Shown: positions 43,611-53,417 of the stretch, one piece after another
How the letters are laid out: the number at the start of each line of letters is the position of its first letter
Numbering within the stretch: position 1 is the first letter of the stretch
The notes under the pieces: model-generated
Seen by the model: only the letters and a program-made list of their open reading frames with translations
Databases searched by the model: none
What the model was told of the DNA's origin: nothing
Made by a program: the position numbers and the translations under genes
Assembly (NCBI GenBank): GCA_031286695.1
Contig: JAITTY010000010.1
Location: forward strand, 1-64,000
DNA length: 64,000 nt
DNA from: Sphingobacterium sp.
GTDB taxonomy: Bacteria; Bacteroidota; Bacteroidia; Sphingobacteriales; Sphingobacteriaceae
Direction of reading: 5' to 3'

Positions 43611-46600
43611 ATGACTATGTATGAAAATCTTCCAAAAAAATGCTTAACGGGTATTTTTATGCTGCTGCTGTTCGTATGTCAACAGCTGTATGCGCAACAA
43701 CAGAGAACGGTCACGGGGATCGTTAAAGACGAAAAAGGTATGCCTTTGTCTGATCTCAGTATTTTAGAGAAAGGCATCAGGAATGCTTCCAAAACAGATG
43801 CCGATGGAAAATTTAGCCTAAAGCTTAAATCGTCAAATCCAACCTTGATTTTTAGCTCCATTGGTTATGTGCGGCAGGAGAAACAGTTGCGTGATGGCGA
43901 AAATACGCTTCAGATCACGATGAAGGAAGATGGGACGGGCCTCGATGAGGTGGTCGTGATGGGCTATCAGGATGTGCAGCGCCGAAAGACAACGGGAGCT
44001 ATTGCTACTGTAAAAGGTAAAGATTTTGAAAATACGCCCTATGCAACCTTCGATGCCATGTTGCAGGGACGTGTAGCTGGTCTGACGGTATTGAGTACTT
44101 CGGGCGAACCTGGTACCAATAACATCGTCAATATTCGCGGTACCAGCAACTTGGGCTTGGCAGATAATCAGCTGCAGGCCCCCTTGTATGTGATCGACAA
44201 TATTATCTACGACGTGAGTGATATTCAGGCTGCTTATGGGAATGCGAGTCCGTTGCAGGCCATTAATCCCAATGACATTGAATCGGTCGATATCCTGAAA
44301 GATGCTTCGGCATCGGCCATTTATGGTGCTCGTGCAGCAAATGGGGTTATTATCATCAAAACCAAACGTCCGGCACAGGGTAAACCCGAAATACGGATCT
44401 CGGCATACAACGGGGTTTCTAGCCGTCCGGCTATGAAGCCGATCACCGTGGGAGCTGCAGAACGTAGGCTGAAAATGAATTTGCTCTATCAGGGTGGATC
44501 TTATGACTGGTTCAACAATGGATCGATTAGTCCCATGTTGACGGATAGTTTAAATCCGGCCTTTAACAACAATACGGATTGGCAGGGCCTTTTTCTACAG
44601 TCGGCCAATATCAACAATGTCAATGTGAGTATCGGCGCTACCATGGAGAAATTTTTATACCGTTTCTCGGCACAGCGTTATTATGAGCAAGGGGTAATGA
44701 TGGGCTTTGAAAATGAAAACCTCACACCACGCCTGATGTTACAGGCCAATCCCACCGACAATTTTCAATTCGAGACCAACTTGTTCGCGGGTTTTACTAA
44801 AGCAAAACATGGTTCGGGGGACGATCAGAAATATCCATTTAATACCTGGGGATTTCCTTCTTCTTTCTATCAGCTAACGGACGTAGACCAACAGATCTAT
44901 ACGGGGCGCTACGATGGTATGATGGACCGTGATAATTCTTTCAGCCTCAATGGAAACTTTGCCGGCACACTTAAAAAGTTCCTGATCAATGGCTTGACCC
45001 TGCGCTCGCAGTTTTCATTTAACGTCAATAATAATACGCGCGATCTGTTTCGTCCTGTACTGCTTACAGGCTATAGAAACTATGCACAGAATTGGACGAA
45101 CCAAAATAAGCGCTGGGAATGGGAAACCTATTTTAACTATATCAAGAGCATTCGCAATACCCATAATTTTAGTGCCGTTTTGGGAACGGGTATTGAACGC
45201 AATACGTCCAATAATAGTTTTATGTCCGGCTATAACGATAATGGAAATTATGTGAAAACCGTAACCGGCATTCCTTCAGGGCCGGATCTCTATGCGACGA
45301 CTTCGATCAGTGAGCGCTCGCGTGTATCGGTATTCGGTCGTTTTGGATATGATTATAAGGATAAATATCTGCTTTCTGCAAGCTACCGGATGGATGCATC
45401 GTCGCGTTACAGCAAGGATAACCGCTGGGGTATTTTCCCATCCATATCTGCCGGTTGGGTACTTTCGGAAGAACCATTCTTCCAGGGCGTTAAAAATGCC
45501 ATATCGTTTTTCAAAATAAGGGGTAGCTATGGCGTTACGGGGCGTGATCCAGGCTCATACTACGCGCGCTATACGGGGCTGACTTTCGACGCATCTTATG
45601 CAGGATCGGTGCTGGAAAATGGTATCGGTGGTTCGGTACTCTCCTATAACGGTAAACCGACGGTATCTCCTGATTATGCGGCGGCGGCAACATCACCGAC
45701 AATCAAATGGGAGCGCTCGCCGCAGTTTAATGCCGGATTTGATATGAACCTGCTGCACGATCGAGTTACTGTGACTGCCGATTTTTATGTGCGCGACTCC
45801 AAACAGTTGGTATACGATCTGACGATGCCCGCTACTTCAGGATACAGCACTGTTTCCAACAACTTTATCAGTGTGCGAAACAGTGGTGTGGAAATGACAA
45901 TTATCTCCCGAAATATGGCTCCTTCGTCACCGTTCCAGTGGACGACCAATTTCAATATCGCTTACAATAAAAATTATGTCACCAGTCTTCCTGATGGCGG
46001 AAAGGAAATACAGGTAGGACCACCATGGATGCAACGCGCCCTGAATGTAGGCCAGCCTATTTTTCCATTCAAAGTGTGGGATGTGGATGGGGTATATGCG
46101 ACCAATGCAGACGTGCCTGTCGATCCATTGACTGGTAGGAGAATTGCTCACTTTAATCGATCGGTACTCTATCAGGCCGGTGATCCGCGCCGAAGAGATG
46201 TCAATGGGGATTACGTGATTGATTACAACGACAAAATTGATATGGGTAATCCAAATCCCGACCTCGTGGGCGGTTTTATTAACCAATTTTCTTACAAGAA
46301 TTTTAGCCTATCGACGCTCGTGAGCTTTGTCTTTGGACGCTCTTTGTGGAACGGTTACCTGTCGGATAAATTACAGGATGCCGGTTCTTCCACCCTGTAT
46401 TCGACCTGGGGAACCAATTCTGCGATAGCAGGCGATTTTAAACCCAGCGACTTTTGGATGAAAGACGGTGATCAGACCAAATACCCGACTTTGTTTCGCA
46501 ACACGGTAGACAATTGGCACATCGCCAATAGCACTTTTGTGGAAAATGCCAGTTTTGTACGCCTTAAAAATATTCAGCTGAGCTATACATTTCCACAGGA

Positions 46601-46778
46601 AATGATCAAGAAACTTAAATTGAAAATGCTCCGCATCTATGGGGTGGTGGATAACGTAGCTGTCAAGTCATGGTCTTCGGTGCCAGACCCTGAAGCGGTG
46701 GAAGCCAATGGTTATTCAACGGGTAACGGTTACCCGATCCCCAAGAAATGGACAATAGGCTTGGATGTTACCTTTTAA
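43611..46778 (+). CDS. SusC/RagA family TonB-dependent outer-membrane transporter
   Basis: 1055 residues from ATG 43611 (ATG 43617 equally possible). Signal peptide with FMLLLFVCQQLYAQ, CarboxypepD_reg-like domain (TVTGIVKDEKGMPLSDLSIL), plug with VVVMGYQDVQRRKTTGAIA and NDIESVDILKDASASAIYGA, and a barrel ending TIGLDVTF. Imports an oligosaccharide or glycopeptide with the SusD downstream. First gene of a five-gene unit under the AraC regulator. No glycoside hydrolase is in this unit. Confidence 0.95.
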   Translation: MTMYENLPKKCLTGIFMLLLFVCQQLYAQQQRTVTGIVKDEKGMPLSDLSILEKGIRNASKTDADGKFSLKLKSSNPTLIFSSIGYVRQEKQLRDGENTLQITMKEDGTGLDEVVVMGYQDVQRRKTTGAIATVKGKDFENTPYATFDAMLQGRVAGLTVLSTSGEPGTNNIVNIRGTSNLGLADNQLQAPLYVIDNIIYDVSDIQAAYGNASPLQAINPNDIESVDILKDASASAIYGARAANGVIIIKTKRPAQGKPEIRISAYNGVSSRPAMKPITVGAAERRLKMNLLYQGGSYDWFNNGSISPMLTDSLNPAFNNNTDWQGLFLQSANINNVNVSIGATMEKFLYRFSAQRYYEQGVMMGFENENLTPRLMLQANPTDNFQFETNLFAGFTKAKHGSGDDQKYPFNTWGFPSSFYQLTDVDQQIYTGRYDGMMDRDNSFSLNGNFAGTLKKFLINGLTLRSQFSFNVNNNTRDLFRPVLLTGYRNYAQNWTNQNKRWEWETYFNYIKSIRNTHNFSAVLGTGIERNTSNNSFMSGYNDNGNYVKTVTGIPSGPDLYATTSISERSRVSVFGRFGYDYKDKYLLSASYRMDASSRYSKDNRWGIFPSISAGWVLSEEPFFQGVKNAISFFKIRGSYGVTGRDPGSYYARYTGLTFDASYAGSVLENGIGGSVLSYNGKPTVSPDYAAAATSPTIKWERSPQFNAGFDMNLLHDRVTVTADFYVRDSKQLVYDLTMPATSGYSTVSNNFISVRNSGVEMTIISRNMAPSSPFQWTTNFNIAYNKNYVTSLPDGGKEIQVGPPWMQRALNVGQPIFPFKVWDVDGVYATNADVPVDPLTGRRIAHFNRSVLYQAGDPRRRDVNGDYVIDYNDKIDMGNPNPDLVGGFINQFSYKNFSLSTLVSFVFGRSLWNGYLSDKLQDAGSSTLYSTWGTNSAIAGDFKPSDFWMKDGDQTKYPTLFRNTVDNWHIANSTFVENASFVRLKNIQLSYTFPQEMIKKLKLKMLRIYGVVDNVAVKSWSSVPDPEAVEANGYSTGNGYPIPKKWTIGLDVTF

Positions 46779-46824
46779 TCAGGATCAGTTCCATCGGACA
46801 ACGGTGGCTTAAAATTATTTACAG

Positions 46825-48300
46825 ATGAAAAGAAAAATATTATTTTTAATGCTGAGTGCTTTCATGTATCTCGCTTCGGGCTGCTCCAAGTTTCTGGACA
46901 TTGAGCCTGTCAGTTCGGCAACCGACGAGAACTTCTGGAAAACGCAGGAAGATGCCAATAGTGCAACCAACGCCATGTATGCGCTGCTGCGCAAGGCCCT
47001 AAATCAAGCCAGTGGTATGGCCTACTATGCCTATGGCGATTTGCTCACGGACGAAATTACTTCTTCGACCGACGCAGACTTTAATCCGATTGTCAATATG
47101 CAGCTCAACACGGCTGTAGCAGCTTCGGAAACTTGGCGGCCCGCGTATCAGCTGCGGCGTTATGATGTCTTCTATCAGGCCATAGACCAGGCAAATCGTG
47201 TCATCCAAAGGCTGCCCAAGATGGATGAGAATGCTTTTAATGACGTGTCTGTCAGGGATTATTATATTGGTGAAGCTTATTTTGTGCGTGCATTTGCCTA
47301 TTTCTATATGGCGAGGGTATGGGGTACTGTACCAATTATAACCGAATCTGTAACACCGATTGATGCAGTCAATCTGCCTGCAAGCAAAGAGAGCGATGTG
47401 CTGGATCAGAGTCAGGCCGATTTAACCAAAGCTTTGGCTTTACTGAAATGGAGCAATATCGACCAAGATGATTTTGCATTGCGTGCAAATACCGGAGCAG
47501 CGCTTGCCCTGCAGGCGCATCTCAGTGCCTGGAGGGGCGAATATGCCGACTGTGTCGAGGCGGCTAAATCGGTATTGGAAAGCGGCGAATATTCTTTTGT
47601 GGGAAGAGACAGTCTGAACTACCGCAGTATCTATCAGGGAAAATCCAATGAAGGTATCTTTGAGATCTCCCAGAGTGGTGAAAACGAAGGTACCAATAGG
47701 GGAATAGGGTACTATTCGCTGGCGGGACCTTATTTTCGGACTTTAACGGATCCGCTTTTGAGAATCAGTCAGGATTACATTAAAACGCTCTTTAAAGACG
47801 ACAATGACAAACGGTTTAAAAGTGTGTTTGATATTGCTTATAACAGTAACTATGCATTGTGTACGAAATATGCAAATGTGAAGTTCTCAAACAATACGTC
47901 AAATGCCAATGCGATATTTAAAAATAACATCATCATTTTTCGTTATTCCGATATTAAGTTGCTCATGGCAGAGGGATTGGCCGCAACAGGTAAAAACAGT
48001 TCTGCAGAAGCCATCTTAAATGAAATCCGTACACAAGCGGGATTGCCTGCCTATACAAACGAAGAACCGCTCATTGAGGCCATCTTTAGTGAAAGAGCAC
48101 GCGAGCTGTTTTTGGAAGGCCATCGCTACTATGATCTCGTGCGATTGTATAAACATTTTAATGTCTATAAATTTCCGGAAAGCAAAATGAACCAGGCACA
48201 ATTTAATGCGAAGAAATACCTCTGGCCATTTGACCCATCGTTGTTGTCAACCAATCCTTTGCTTAACCAGACATCCTACTGGGGAACGGTCAATATGTAA
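46825..48300 (+). CDS. SusD/RagB family surface lipoprotein
   Basis: 491 residues. Lipobox ASGC (residues 17-20) after a short signal, then SusD repeats (FWKTQEDANSATNAMYALLR, YYIGEAYFVRAFAYFYMARV) and FSERARELFLEGHRYYDLVR near the C-terminus. Partner of the SusC 46 bases upstream. Confidence 0.95.
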   Translation: MKRKILFLMLSAFMYLASGCSKFLDIEPVSSATDENFWKTQEDANSATNAMYALLRKALNQASGMAYYAYGDLLTDEITSSTDADFNPIVNMQLNTAVAASETWRPAYQLRRYDVFYQAIDQANRVIQRLPKMDENAFNDVSVRDYYIGEAYFVRAFAYFYMARVWGTVPIITESVTPIDAVNLPASKESDVLDQSQADLTKALALLKWSNIDQDDFALRANTGAALALQAHLSAWRGEYADCVEAAKSVLESGEYSFVGRDSLNYRSIYQGKSNEGIFEISQSGENEGTNRGIGYYSLAGPYFRTLTDPLLRISQDYIKTLFKDDNDKRFKSVFDIAYNSNYALCTKYANVKFSNNTSNANAIFKNNIIIFRYSDIKLLMAEGLAATGKNSSAEAILNEIRTQAGLPAYTNEEPLIEAIFSERARELFLEGHRYYDLVRLYKHFNVYKFPESKMNQAQFNAKKYLWPFDPSLLSTNPLLNQTSYWGTVNM

Positions 48301-48319
48301 ACCACTAAACTTGAAAAAA

Positions 48320-49462
48320 ATGAAAACCTTATATCGATTTGCGCTGCTGTTGGCGTTTGGACTGACAGTGGTGGGTTGCAAGAAAGCGGCTTATCTGACG
48401 GATGATGGTCTCCATACAGCCGAAGTCAATCTGTCTACTTACGACTACCTGGCCGCTCATCCCAATGGGATGTTTGATACCTTGCTGCTGGTGATTGACC
48501 ATTTTAAACTGAAAGATGAAATTAATAGGGCCAAAACTTTTTGGGCCCCCTCAGATTATTCGGTCAACCGTTATTATAAGCAAAAAACAGACTCGGTCAA
48601 GTATGTGGATGAAAATGCACAGTATTCTTTTGACCAGTTTCTAAACGAAATCCCCGTAGATTCAGTCAGGGCATACATCTATAACGATGCTCCCTACAAT
48701 TTAGAATCGGCCAGCACAGCCTATAAGACAATCAGCAATGCGGCCAATGTGGGTGGTTTTGTCTATCACAAACAAAAGCAACCTAAAGCAGCCTGGTCTT
48801 CGCAACCTGTTTATTACTTGTACTATGTAAAAATACGTGGTGAGGCGGACCAAATTAGTCCCGACGGTATTGTTACCGTCAAGGAAGATGATCAGGCAGA
48901 TATGCGCATATATTGTCAGACAACCGGAATTAAAACGGCGTCAGGAACGATGCTGAATGTATTGGCCAATACACACACGTTTATCGGCGATTTTGTGCCG
49001 CGTATCATCACGGGGCCTAAAATTGTGGAAGCAGGTTCTACGCTAACCTTTACCTACGACCTGAGCATTAAATATGATGCAGCAGGTTATACGGGCACGA
49101 CGGTCGACCTGCTTCTACCACGTTTAGCACGCTTTTATGGCGTGGAGAGTGGAGCAATATCCGCGCTGGTGGGGAAAGATATTACTTACTACGCCGTACA
49201 GCCTGATGGTAATTTAAATGCAAACAGTACAGCAAATGCACCGGGGCACTGGTTCGATGCCAAAGGGCAGACCTGTTCCTGGGGCAGCGATGCACGTATT
49301 GTATCGGAGCTGGCAACACCGACGATGACCTTTAATATTCTGCAATATCCAGGGCAGACGAGTGTCGGTAGCACTTATACGGTCAGACAATCCCTTGTGT
49401 ACAAGTCAAAAACAAAAGGTGATTTGAATGCTGTTTTTGTATTCAACATTAAGATCAAATAA
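48320..49462 (+). CDS. Surface lipoprotein with fasciclin-like and DUF4859-like domains
   Basis: 380 residues from ATG 48320 (MKTLYRFALLLAFGLTVVGC, lipobox at 17-20); an open frame from 48206 is only an artefact across the SusD end. Residues 40-200 resemble a fasciclin domain (YDYLAAHPNGMFDTLLLVID, TFWAPSDYSVNRYY), an adhesion fold. The last ~130 residues (YTGTTVDLLLPRLARFYGVE, WGSDARIVSELATPTMTF, NILQYPGQTSVGSTYTVRQS) match the C-terminus of the protein at 50538 and resemble DUF4859, a putative carbohydrate-binding module. Likely exposed on the surface to bind the substrate. Confidence 0.75.
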   Translation: MKTLYRFALLLAFGLTVVGCKKAAYLTDDGLHTAEVNLSTYDYLAAHPNGMFDTLLLVIDHFKLKDEINRAKTFWAPSDYSVNRYYKQKTDSVKYVDENAQYSFDQFLNEIPVDSVRAYIYNDAPYNLESASTAYKTISNAANVGGFVYHKQKQPKAAWSSQPVYYLYYVKIRGEADQISPDGIVTVKEDDQADMRIYCQTTGIKTASGTMLNVLANTHTFIGDFVPRIITGPKIVEAGSTLTFTYDLSIKYDAAGYTGTTVDLLLPRLARFYGVESGAISALVGKDITYYAVQPDGNLNANSTANAPGHWFDAKGQTCSWGSDARIVSELATPTMTFNILQYPGQTSVGSTYTVRQSLVYKSKTKGDLNAVFVFNIKIK

Positions 49463-49542
49463 ATTATGAGACTAACGGGACGTATTCAGTTGTAGTGCTG
49501 GATTAGCCGGATAGCTTCATCACAAATGAAAAGATAAGACAG

Positions 49543-50511
49543 ATGAAAAAACGAAGTTTTATAATAGGCTTAGCAGGTTTATCCATGTTGATATTGGATT
49601 CCTGCAAAAGTGACCAAATAGGTTATTTAAGTGAAAATATGCGCTATAATGTGGAGAATCTGCAAGTCAACCAGGGGACGGTGGTATACACGGATGCCCT
49701 TGTCGCCAATGGAAGCACAACTCCGCTGACCGTGAATCTGATTGCCGTACGGAATAAGGAAACTGGCGAACTGGCAACAGAATTTTCAAAAGAGCATGAA
49801 ATATCTACCTACCTTGGAGAGGTCACCTGGCGGGATACAACGCTGGTTCTGTTGAAAGCGAAGATTGGCAAGGCCAAATATCCACCGATGATGCTCAATG
49901 CCATCGGTGGTCGGGTTGGTTTTACACAGGCAACACAATTTGTGACTCCAGGGCAGTACTCGATCGATGTGGAGGTGAGCAATATCGCCGGACAGAAAAC
50001 CTTTAAGAATATTCTGGACTTCAATATCATTGGCGCTAAAAAGGAGGATATTCTATTTAAATCATGTACGAGTTCGGACTATGGCGCCGAATCTAACTTT
50101 TTACCTTATACTGATTATGAGATCAGTGTGGAGCATCAGGCTGAAGGGGAAAACAAAATCGTCTATGTATGGGAAGATAAAAATGGCAAGCCATTTAACC
50201 CTAAAAAAGGGGAGATTATCAAACGTGGGGATAGGCCTACCTTCAAAAACTGGTCGCCTTATTATCCGGAGGAAGTCACTGATACGGGCTTGGTCTATCG
50301 CTATCCCGACGTCTCGGGCTTGGTATACCCTATCATGAATGGTACCTATGTAGGCACAGAATTTTGGTCGGGCGATCCTATTTCTTATTACCGTGTTGTG
50401 GGAACGGCGACTACGCTGGGACGTAATCTCAATCCGGTATCGACCATCAAATTCTACAGAAGTGGTACTTACACCGTTCGCTTCCGTTTTTTGACAATCA
50501 CACATAGTTGA
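49543..50511 (+). CDS. Surface lipoprotein, DUF5007-like
   Basis: 322 residues with a lipobox-type start (LSMLILDSC). The N-terminal beta-sandwich region (IGYLSENMRYNVENLQVNQG, TLVLLKAKIG, GQYSIDVEVSNIAG) resembles, from memory, DUF5007 proteins that accompany SusC/SusD. Overlaps in position with the region before the next gene; probably the fourth gene of the operon. Presumed surface glycan-binding protein. Confidence 0.65.
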   Translation: MKKRSFIIGLAGLSMLILDSCKSDQIGYLSENMRYNVENLQVNQGTVVYTDALVANGSTTPLTVNLIAVRNKETGELATEFSKEHEISTYLGEVTWRDTTLVLLKAKIGKAKYPPMMLNAIGGRVGFTQATQFVTPGQYSIDVEVSNIAGQKTFKNILDFNIIGAKKEDILFKSCTSSDYGAESNFLPYTDYEISVEHQAEGENKIVYVWEDKNGKPFNPKKGEIIKRGDRPTFKNWSPYYPEEVTDTGLVYRYPDVSGLVYPIMNGTYVGTEFWSGDPISYYRVVGTATTLGRNLNPVSTIKFYRSGTYTVRFRFLTITHS

Positions 50512-50537
50512 TCGCTACCCATTTAACAGCTCAAATT

Positions 50538-52394
50538 ATGAAAGGTATAGTATTGAATAAACTTCTGCTGACACTGATCTCGGTGCTTGTGGTGCTTTCG
50601 CAGGGATGCAGCAAAAAAGAGGTAGAACCTCGTCTTGAGGAGGAGACGACTACTCCGCCCATCACCGTGGGGACAGATTCTTTAAAAATTTACAAGCCGA
50701 AAGAATTTGAAGGGATGGATTATAACGATAAAGGAAGTAAATGGTCCTATTCACGGAGCCGTCAGTCGGAACATTTTATCGTCTTCTGGGGAGCAAGTTA
50801 TGGGAATAATGATCCCAATGCGAGCACAGTACCGGAAGAGTATCGTGTGGATATTGATGATCTTTTGGCTAAAGCCGAACAGTTCTACGCATTAAATATT
50901 AACACGCTGAAATTTGCAGAGCGTAAAGTGAACCGATCTAATCTGGATAAGTATAAAATGATGATCTTTGTTCATTACACGACAGATTGGATGGCCTACG
51001 GTGGCGGTTACGACGATACGATCGGGGCATTGTGGATTAATCCGGCTACCTGCAAACCGGTGGGTGCTGTGATTGCGCACGAGATAGGGCATAGTTTTCA
51101 GTATCAGGTTTTTGCAGATTTAAAAGGGGAGCACGGGTTTCGATATGGTTTTGGTGGCAAGAGCGGTAATGGATTTTGGGAGCAGACAGCGCAGTGGCAG
51201 GCTTATCAGACTTATCCAGATCAAGCTTTCTCTGGACATGATTTTACAGTCTATACCGAAAATTATTTTCGTCATATTCATCATGAGAAATATCGCTATG
51301 CCAGCTATTTTATCCATTGGTATTGGACCAGTAAACATGGGATTGATATGATAGGCCGGATCTGGCGCGAAGCCTTAAAACCCGAAGATCCGGTTCAGGC
51401 TTACATGCGTATAACTGGTATCGATGTGAAACAGTTTAACAATGAAATCTATGAAGCAGCGACCCGCTTTGTCACCTGGGATCTAAACAGTATCAGAGAT
51501 TTTGGGAAGAATTATATCGGTAAGCTGACGACCAAATTTACGCGTCAGTCTAATGGAAGTCTCCGTGTCAGCTATGATCGTTGTCCGGGTACTACGGGGT
51601 ATAATGTGATTCCGTTGGAAGTTCCCGCTGCGGGTACACAGGTTTCGGTAGCTTTTAAAGGACTGCCAAATGCTGCTGGATTTAACCAGGTGGATGCCAG
51701 CCGTGCAGGATGGCGGTATGGTTATGTAGCCTTATTGAAAGACGGCACGCGGCTATACGGTGATAGGACGGAGGGCACCGAGAATACGGTTGCGTTTACT
51801 GTTCCGGCCAATTGCAGCAACCTGTGGTTTATCGTTACCGGTGCCCCATCTGTTTACCAGCCACATGCCTGGGATGATGATGATACCAATGATGAGCAAT
51901 GGCCCTACGAGATCAAAATTCAGGGTACCACGGCGACAGGATACAATGAGGTAAGCGGTCAGCCCAAAGATATCGCATTGAATTATGATGTCAGCTTTCC
52001 TGCGGACGCTACTGGTTACTCGGGCACACAAGTAAGCGTTAATGCTGCTCAGCTTGGTGAAGCCTTTGCTATATCTTCGGCAGATTTGTTGGATCTAATG
52101 AGTGGTGGCAAAATTAAATTCTATGCGGTGGAGCCGAATGGAAGTTTAAATCCCAACAACACGGCCACAGGCTACGGTCATTGGTTCACAGCAGCTGGTG
52201 GCGTAACCAGTTGGGGAGCCAATGCGGCCTTGTTTTCGGAATTTAACGCCGGCACGATTACGTTCTCCATCGGACAGTATCCGGGAGCTTTGACAACTGG
52301 AAAGAAATACACCATCAAGCAGGCACTGCTGTATACGTACGAAGGAACGAAAACCGTGCAGGCGACGTTCACATTTAATGTGGATGTGAAATAA
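50538..52394 (+). CDS. Surface metallopeptidase-like lipoprotein with DUF4859-like C-terminus
   Basis: 618 residues from ATG 50538 (an earlier ATG at 50508 overlaps the previous gene and spoils the signal). Lipobox LSQGC. The central domain has VIAHEIGHSFQYQVF, an HExxH zinc metallopeptidase motif, after a fold that resembles DUF6055 proteins (SEHFIVFWGASYGNNDPNAS, FVHYTTDWMAYGGGYD). A beta domain follows, and the last ~130 residues are the DUF4859-like module shared with the protein at 48320. Last gene of the locus. It suggests that the substrate is a glycoprotein or mucin-type glycopeptide, though HExxH alone does not prove protease activity. Confidence 0.8.
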   Translation: MKGIVLNKLLLTLISVLVVLSQGCSKKEVEPRLEEETTTPPITVGTDSLKIYKPKEFEGMDYNDKGSKWSYSRSRQSEHFIVFWGASYGNNDPNASTVPEEYRVDIDDLLAKAEQFYALNINTLKFAERKVNRSNLDKYKMMIFVHYTTDWMAYGGGYDDTIGALWINPATCKPVGAVIAHEIGHSFQYQVFADLKGEHGFRYGFGGKSGNGFWEQTAQWQAYQTYPDQAFSGHDFTVYTENYFRHIHHEKYRYASYFIHWYWTSKHGIDMIGRIWREALKPEDPVQAYMRITGIDVKQFNNEIYEAATRFVTWDLNSIRDFGKNYIGKLTTKFTRQSNGSLRVSYDRCPGTTGYNVIPLEVPAAGTQVSVAFKGLPNAAGFNQVDASRAGWRYGYVALLKDGTRLYGDRTEGTENTVAFTVPANCSNLWFIVTGAPSVYQPHAWDDDDTNDEQWPYEIKIQGTTATGYNEVSGQPKDIALNYDVSFPADATGYSGTQVSVNAAQLGEAFAISSADLLDLMSGGKIKFYAVEPNGSLNPNNTATGYGHWFTAAGGVTSWGANAALFSEFNAGTITFSIGQYPGALTTGKKYTIKQALLYTYEGTKTVQATFTFNVDVK

Positions 52395-52470
52395 AATTGA
52401 TTTGTCCCTTTTGATCAAGTAATGATCAAGCGCTATCAAGTTTTGAAATGACTAGGGATAGAGCAACGAT

Positions 52471-52555
52471 GGTGGTTTGCTGCTAATAAAAAGAACCGCG
52501 AGTGAATTATATGTTTATATTTAGTGAAGGCCACGTCGGGAGATGTGGCTTTTTT
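52471..52555 (+). terminator. Solo 3' element of the NTF2-like units
   Basis: The whole 3' element recurs here without its gene: GGTGGTTTGCTG..., a degraded first stem, the linker GTGAATTATATG, then GCCACGTC-GGGA-GATGTGGC (52530-52549) and six T. No NTF2-like coding sequence precedes it. It lies between the SusC/SusD locus and the lipoprotein region and may serve as terminator for the gene ending at 52394. Confidence 0.8.
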
Positions 52556-52562
52556 GAACTTC

Positions 52563-53021
52563 CTAAAGCCCACTGTCGTCAGCGATGATTTCGTCGATCT
52601 CATTGCATATTCGCTGTATTGGCTTTGTGAAATAGTGCTGTGCGAGCTGCACTTTTTTTTCTTTACCGTCTTCATTTCGATAACGTGCGTGAAGCGATAC
52701 ACTGACGGTGATAAAACCATATTGTTTGAGCTTGTGGATCGTAAATCCCTGTAGGCTTTCCAGCGGGACAGTCACCTCTTTTCCAAAAAGCCCTTTGCGT
52801 ATCCGCATTTCCCGTCTATCCATATCAATGATAAAATAAGCTCTCAGGAGGGAAATCATCAGGATGACAACAATACCCAGCATCCACCATTTAAAAGAGG
52901 ACTCCGGCATTTTGAGGAAACCTACTAGGGCCATAATGGAAAATATGCCGACCAAGGGAACATAAGTGCCCAACTGGGGTTTCATTTTGTATTCGTTTCC
53001 GTTTCTTTCAAAGTTTTTCAT
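52563..53021 (-). CDS. Membrane protein with a PH-like domain
   Basis: 152 residues. Two transmembrane segments (YVPLVGIFSIMALVGFL and WWMLGIVVILMISLLRAYF, about 20-62) then a beta-rich domain (MRIRKGLFGKEVTVPLESLQ, FTIHKLKQYGFITVSVSL) like bacterial PH domains. Function unknown; such proteins are small membrane-associated binders. Single gene. Confidence 0.65.
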   Translation of the reverse strand: MKNFERNGNEYKMKPQLGTYVPLVGIFSIMALVGFLKMPESSFKWWMLGIVVILMISLLRAYFIIDMDRREMRIRKGLFGKEVTVPLESLQGFTIHKLKQYGFITVSVSLHARYRNEDGKEKKVQLAQHYFTKPIQRICNEIDEIIADDSGL

Positions 53022-53417
53022 GTGCTTATCCGTTCTGTTTGCTTAACTATATCCTGAGTTTAAATTAATCGAAATTTTGCAATAAATAAAATGCAAACGG
53101 TAGAGTATGTTGAGAATAATGTTTATTTTTCCAGATAAATAAAGCTATAACTTTGCTTTGGTAAGAAAACAGAAAAACTGCTGAAATTTTCATTTTTGTG
53201 TATCATTTGCAAAAAGATATCCTTTCAGATTAAATAATAACATGACAAAAATAGCGGTTAAATCTCCCTTATTGGGACTTAAGCAAGGCGATTCAAATAT
53301 ATATATATTTGAATCGCATATTGGCCTTGTATCAAAGGGCGTTAACAAATTCTATAAAGATTATGCTAATAATCTCAATTAAAGTAACCGTTAAACTTTT
53401 AATCGCAGATTATGCAA
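53022..53417. other. Intergenic region with a 30-base perfect palindrome
   Basis: 396 bases between divergent genes. 53288-53317 is perfectly self-complementary (arm GCGATTCAAATATAT), with CAAGG and CCTTG further out on the two sides. A TAACTTTG at 53148-53155 fits a Bacteroidota -7 element reading rightwards. No gene. Confidence 0.6.
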
